Positions 59,360 through 64,000 of a stretch of DNA of 64,000 bases are shown piece by piece. The translations under genes and the position numbers were made by a program. The stretch comes from Prinsepia uniflora. Its lineage: Eukaryota; Streptophyta; Magnoliopsida; Rosales; Rosaceae. Below the pieces are notes generated by a model. The model was not told the origin of the DNA, did no database searches, and was given only the letters and a program-made list of their open reading frames with translations. Each line of letters starts with the position of its first letter. The stretch's first letter is position 1. Where the stretch lies: contig CM064863.1 in the NCBI GenBank assembly GCA_032719365.1, positions 25,491,137-25,555,136 of the forward strand. The letters are read 5' to 3'.

Positions 59360-60868
59360 TGACAGGACCCGTCCCAATCCCAATGGGACCACCCGGGGAC
59401 GTGCCCCGCTCCCGTCTGACAACGACTCCAAACATACCAAAATTACCCTTAATTAAAACTAAATACTTAAATAGATAAATAACATGCAAGAACATTGTTC
59501 AGAGCGATAGCTGTCAGACAAGGGATAGTAAAATAACAAAACGTGAGCACAATAGTCAGAGTACATTATTCTGGTGCTCAACCTACCCACAAGGGGGTGT
59601 ACAGGTGCACAGCTAACAAACTAAGCCTCTTCCTCTTCCTCCTCCGGGTCCTCCTCTATTTCCGTGTCACGATCTGGAGGGGTCAGTAAAACAAGTGAAG
59701 AGTGAGTGGGCCAAAAATAACAGTTTATAAATCAATTTCATAATAATAAAGCAAATCATAAGGTTTTACCCCTCCGTTTTCCAAATCTTGCATGCAGTGA
59801 AAACATAGTAATATAATGAAGAAAACTGGTATAAACTCACCTGGGCTTCGATGAAGATCACGGCCAAAGTCTGGTCGTCATCTCCAGCTATCCACTTTGT
59901 CTCAGCCGTCCAAATCAATCCCTATCAGTTCGTCTCTGACCCTAGAGCATGTCCATAACCAACGAATCGATCCCTAAACATTAAAATGGGTTGGTTCGAA
60001 ACAGGGAACACAAACGGGTCTCTTGGGTTTTGGGCCTTACCTCCGCCGTGTCGCCGTCGTGGCCTTCGCCGTCTGTTCAGTCGTGCTCCTGGGGTCCTCA
60101 AGGTGTCAACTGGAGCTCCGTTCAAGTCGAGGTGGTGAGGGGATGGTGTTTTGCTTCCTGGACCCGATTCCTCTGTGTTTTGGGTCTGGGGTTGTTCGGG
60201 TCTGTGCAGGCCGGGAGGAAGAGTTGTGGCTGCCGGTGGTGCACGGTGGGGTTCTGGGGATAACGGTGGTGTTGTGGGTGGTCTCCCGGTGGTGTGAAGG
60301 TTTCTGGTTCGATCGTTTGGGTTGAGAGAAAATGGGAGGATGTGTTTGCACGGTTTAGGGAGAAATGTGAGAGTGTTTGTGTGAGATAGAGGAATGATCA
60401 TGCATGAGGAAGAAAAAGCAGATAGGATGAAGGGCTGGGATGGGTTTGATCAGAAATCCAATGGCTGGGATTCAATGATGGAAAATTAATTAGTATATAA
60501 TGGACCAATAGGCTATAGGCTTGCTTTATTGGAATAGTGTTTACTTGGATGAGTGACACTTGTCACTCATCCGCTGGTTTGATTTAAATCTGAGTTTGGC
60601 ACGGATTCCCATAATTAATTAATATTTTATTCAGTTGTTCTCGGTTCGTAAATTCCGCTAAAACACGTCTGTGACCATAACTTCTTCATACGAACTCCGA
60701 TTTCGGCGTGCCGCTTGTCTATGGATTCGTGACGTCCCGATCTACGTCATAGTCATGGGTCAAAGTCCAAATTATTTCCCGGGGTCAAAATTCAATGTTT
60801 CCCCCTCCTCAGGGGCAAAATAGTATTTTTACATTAAAATATTAATAAATCCGGTTCGGGTCGTTACA
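59360..60868 (-). mobile_element. 5' LTR of the chromodomain element, with a large internal deletion
   Basis: It is only 1,509 bp, against about 2.64 kb for the 3' LTR. The join is at about 59820-59822: sequence matching 36934-37390 continues directly into sequence matching 38522 onward, so about 1.13 kb is lost. A GAA microhomology is shared at the breakpoints. The missing part holds the TATGCATGCA block and the TGACGTCA cluster. Confidence 0.9.
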
Positions 60869-60873
60869 TGCAG

Positions 60874-61120
60874 ACTCTTTCAAAATTATCAATACGTTCC
60901 AACCGTTTCAAAATCGTAACTTTCTTGTAAAAAAATCCGATTTTTGAGTACCGCTTTCTTATGAACTCATGAATTTGAGATCTCCAATTGTATAAGATTA
61001 AATTCCAAGATGTTCTCAATCTAAAGGTGACTCTGGGGAACTTCCAATATTTAAGGGGCAAAAAGGATCATTTGTAGTTTCAATTATTAATGACGACTCA
61101 CAACAAGTTGGGCAGAGTAA
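60874..61120 (-). mobile_element. Possible old LTR relic to the right of the chromodomain element
   Basis: Words such as GTAACTTTCTTGTA, CCGATTTTTGAGTACCGC and TATGAACTCATGA (about 60905-60972) line up loosely, in minus orientation, with the family words GTTATGG..., CGGAATCGG and GTAGACAGGCGGCACG. If real, it is an old copy and part of the target into which the coding element inserted. The match is weak. Confidence 0.35.
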
Positions 61121-64000
61121 TGACCAATTACCAATTTACCCCAACTCAGTACTTACCGAACATTTAAGTAATCCATTAACTCAAAATTTTATTTTATCAA
61201 TATGGTTCGTAACAAAATTAATTAGTCTAGTTATGGAATCTGGATGGAACGTAACTATCGTGTGTTTGGACACCCCCGAGGTCTCCAGATGTTCTCTTTC
61301 TTTCTATTTGTAATATGGTTAGGTCCCGGTTAAGTACTTTGAGTATTAGGACTTAAAGCATTCTTGTGTTGGAAGCTCTAAGATGGAACATTAGTATTTA
61401 GGTACGGTTGTTGCGGAGGTCCTTTGTGACCTTCTATGAGTTTTTACTGGGTTTGTTTCAGCTTTGTGTTTGTTGTTAAGTTGTCTTTTTGTTCCTGTTG
61501 GGACCAATTTTACTGGTGTTATACAATCTTTTTGTTTAACAAAAAAATTAATTAGTCTAGTCAAGGTTGTATATCTACTTTGTTTTTGGAATTTGGATCC
61601 TTGTTTTTCTCTTTGATTAAAAGAGTTTATAATCAGGAAAAAAAAAACTATATTACTTTTTTTTATTAAAAAACAAGTTATATTATTATGAACCAATGAT
61701 ATAGATTTGTTTAAAATTCGAATTTTAATTTCTTTTACGAATTATACATTTGTGTTTTTATATGAAAATTAGAGGACGGCACGTTTTCATCCAAATCATC
61801 GAATACTCCAAAACTCATTTTCTGTCAAATCACCCGGCTTAGTAGTCAAACCTACTAATTTAATGGGACCAAGAATTCATCATACGATCACACCAAACCA
61901 GTGTTCTCCCACTTTATACCGACAACGAATCAAGCAAAAATAAAAAAATAAAAATAAAAAATAAAAAATAAAAAATAAAAAATAATGCACAAGGATCTTC
62001 AAAAGGAGACACGAAAAAGCCAGCATAAATTGAAAAATTCGTCATTACTCAGCAGATATTTAAATAATATTATTAATGCTCGAAAATTTCTTGAAAATAT
62101 CTTGTTTGAATAATGTGGGGTGGGAAGTGACACGTGTTGGCCAAATTTTTCCTCCTCGTGCTCAATTGGTGATTGCATGGTTTCATTTTAAGGGTAAACT
62201 CCAAAGTTTTCATTCAATTCTGGTCGGTTGACGAAACTTGTCCAGACTCCGCATCGTGAATTGGGGTCTGATAAATATTATGTAAAATAGTAAATGCCTA
62301 AAAACTCGAAGGGATTGGATTGAGATCATGTGCATGTTGGCCTGGTGTGTAGATAGATATGTTATGAGAGTCCATGAACCTTCATGGCCATGGACATGGA
62401 CATGGACATGTTTATAACTTTGAAATTCTCAAGAATAATTATTTTCTAGTGTATTATTTATCGTGTGATTAAAAAAATTTCATTATACAAATATTATAAA
62501 TCAAATTTCGTTTTCGTTTGCGTTCTTCGTGTTTTAAGTCATTCTACATTTTAGCAATTGTCTTTTAAAGCTTACCAATTTTAGTCATATTAGTTTAACT
62601 GGCAATTATTAACACACAAATTGAAAATTTCATCATAGAACAATACGTACATTCTACCATAGTGATACTTTCTCGTACCAATCTTTTAATTATTTAATTT
62701 TCTTTATATATATATAATGATCGAAAACGTTCAACTTCGAAATTATCATTTACACAAAAATTCAATAAATGGAGATCATTTAATTACTCATACATATCAA
62801 TTAAATATAGACGGTTCTATGAGAATTTTGACATGATGATTTAGAGAATGAACAGTTTCAATTATGATTAATTTACAAGAACAATTCGATAAATTAAAAT
62901 TGAAAAGATAATACATGTAGCTACCACCCAAGTAGAATGCAAGTATTTTCCTTCATCATATTACTTAATCAAATTCGTTGTGAGAATACTCAAATAAGAA
63001 ACGTAAAGTACATTCTATCACTTTAAAATCTTTGCATTCAATCCAAAATTTAAATCAAATTTGTCTCATTTTTTTCAACAAATTTACACTTCTACCCTGA
63101 ACTTATAGATTGCCACATCAACAAAATTATAAAACTTTCCAAAATAACGAATAACAATGCTGAAAGTAAAAATAGTCAAAGCACAAGAGAAAAATTAATA
63201 GGGTCATTGAAATGTCATTTTGGTCCCTAAATTGGAATAACTTTTGAAATTCTATCAAATGGTCTAAATTGGTTCTCTTAGTCAGTTTTGATCATTTTAC
63301 GTACTTTTCATTTGAAGAATATAAGGTTAAACTCATTGTCTTGAATAAAAAAAGTACATTTTAAATCAATTTAAATATATACAAAAACACCAAAAATCAA
63401 AATACTGCCAACCTATTTCACCACCATGTCCGTAAAAAAATATTCACTTGTCACCTATCATTAATTTGACTTTTCGTTCATTTTTAACGCATACATTAAA
63501 AATAATTAATTTAATTTTGTTCATTTTTAACGCATACATTAAAGAATAATTAATTTAATTTTTGTCGCTTTTATTTAGGATTTCAATTTATTAGTGCTTT
63601 AAAAAAAATGAAGGTTCACAAAAAAAAAAAAAAGTGCCTATTAGGTGCATGCAATGGAAACCGACAACCATTTTCTGTTGATATTATTCGAGCATAAGTG
63701 AAGGCTAACCTTATGACTCCAATATGAGGAGAGCTCTTTCTAATGTTGGCTACTTTATTCATAAAACTCGAATTCAAGATTTTACATAAGAGGAATAAAG
63801 TCATTTTCACTTCAACTATCAACTATTGATATTTATTATCTTTTTTTCCCTCCGAAAAAATCTACATAGAGCTCCTATATTCCTCAAATAGAGGGCAGAT
63901 AATCAAAACGGACAAAAAAGATCTAACTTGAAATATTTGGTAGAATATAAAGACTATAAAGTATAATAATTTTAGTTTAGGGACGAAAATGACACTCAAA
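61121..64000. other. AT-rich intergenic DNA with no supported gene
   Basis: There is no ORF above background and no recognisable protein. It holds an (AAAAATA)n-type low-complexity run (about 61940-61983), a short GGACAT repeat (62388-62408), and a 43-bp duplication at 63476-63561. Confidence 0.7.
63476..63561 (+). repeat. 43-bp tandem duplication
   Basis: The word GTTCATTTTTAACGCATAC occurs twice (from 63476 and 63519). The two units are nearly the same, differing mainly by one inserted G in AAAGAATAAT. Confidence 0.85.

Larger units (their letters stand above)
36934..60868 (-). mobile_element. Chromodomain Ty3/gypsy element (Tekay/Del-like) with nested insertions
   Basis: Perfect TGCAG duplications (36929-36933 and 60869-60873) bound the element. 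Reading on the minus strand: 5' LTR 60868-59360, PBS 59359-59343, gag 59248-58190, protease-RT-RNase H-integrase 58230-55090, chromodomain-like end 55087-54835, PPT 54815-54800, and a 3' LTR in three pieces (54799-54066, 50924-50690, 38601-36934). The gaps are a LARD-like element and a solo LTR. Without nested insertions it is about 8.7 kb. Chromodomain-bearing gypsy elements are established in plants; the placement near Tekay/Del rests on the C-terminal chromodomain-like motif and the GGACGAAAT tail. Confidence 0.9.

Noticed and set aside
61391..61696. A 101-residue open frame on -
   Set aside because: It is in A/T-rich DNA with low-complexity composition and no recognisable domain or promoter context.

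Overview
This window is plant nuclear DNA, almost certainly from a eudicot. It has one intact multi-exon gene with canonical GT-AG introns, and most of the rest is built from plant-specific LTR retrotransposons: a chromodomain Ty3/gypsy element, large non-coding LTR elements, a Cassandra-type TRIM carrying a 5S rRNA-like segment, and Tat-like relics. I cannot name the species.

Layout. 1-4.5 kb: the 3' end of a large LTR element that enters from the left. 4.5-8.9 kb: a decayed Tat-like region with a 24-bp repeat array, a broken antisense ORF and a possible LTR. 8.9-13.1 kb: a short element with ~100-bp terminal inverted repeats, whose left repeat is split by a solo LTR. 13.1-21.6 kb: the gene island, with a degenerate AAA-ATPase (BCS1-like) pseudogene on + and an apparently intact five-coding-exon U-box/ARM E3 ligase gene (PUB45/PUB6/PUB7 type) on -. 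22.4-34.8 kb: layered insertions. Tat-like LTR pieces and a 110-bp array hold an old minus-strand LTR; that LTR holds a Cassandra cluster and a solo LTR, and the cluster itself holds another solo LTR. 35.8-36.9 kb: an old LTR relic containing a 331-bp tandem duplication.

36.9-60.9 kb is one nested tower that target-site duplications (TSDs) resolve completely. A minus-strand chromodomain Ty3/gypsy element (36934-60868, TSD TGCAG) has its 3' LTR cut twice: by a 12.08-kb non-coding LARD-like element (38602-50684, TSD CTTCG), and by a solo LTR (50925-54060, TSD GAGGT). A solo LTR of the chromodomain family (42776-45363) sits inside the LARD-like element. The gag-pol has several frameshifts and stops and looks dead. 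The LARD-like element has near-identical LTRs, a PBS and a polypurine tract but no ORF, so it probably moved using enzymes of a related autonomous element. 60.9-64 kb: AT-rich sequence with no gene I can support.

Functionally, the only gene likely to make a working protein is the U-box ligase. The most unusual sequence signal is a row of perfect mini-hairpins (6-bp stems, 3-base loops) in the distal part of several LTRs, with base-pair-preserving differences between copies. No tRNA gene, CRISPR array, bacterial feature or organellar gene was seen.
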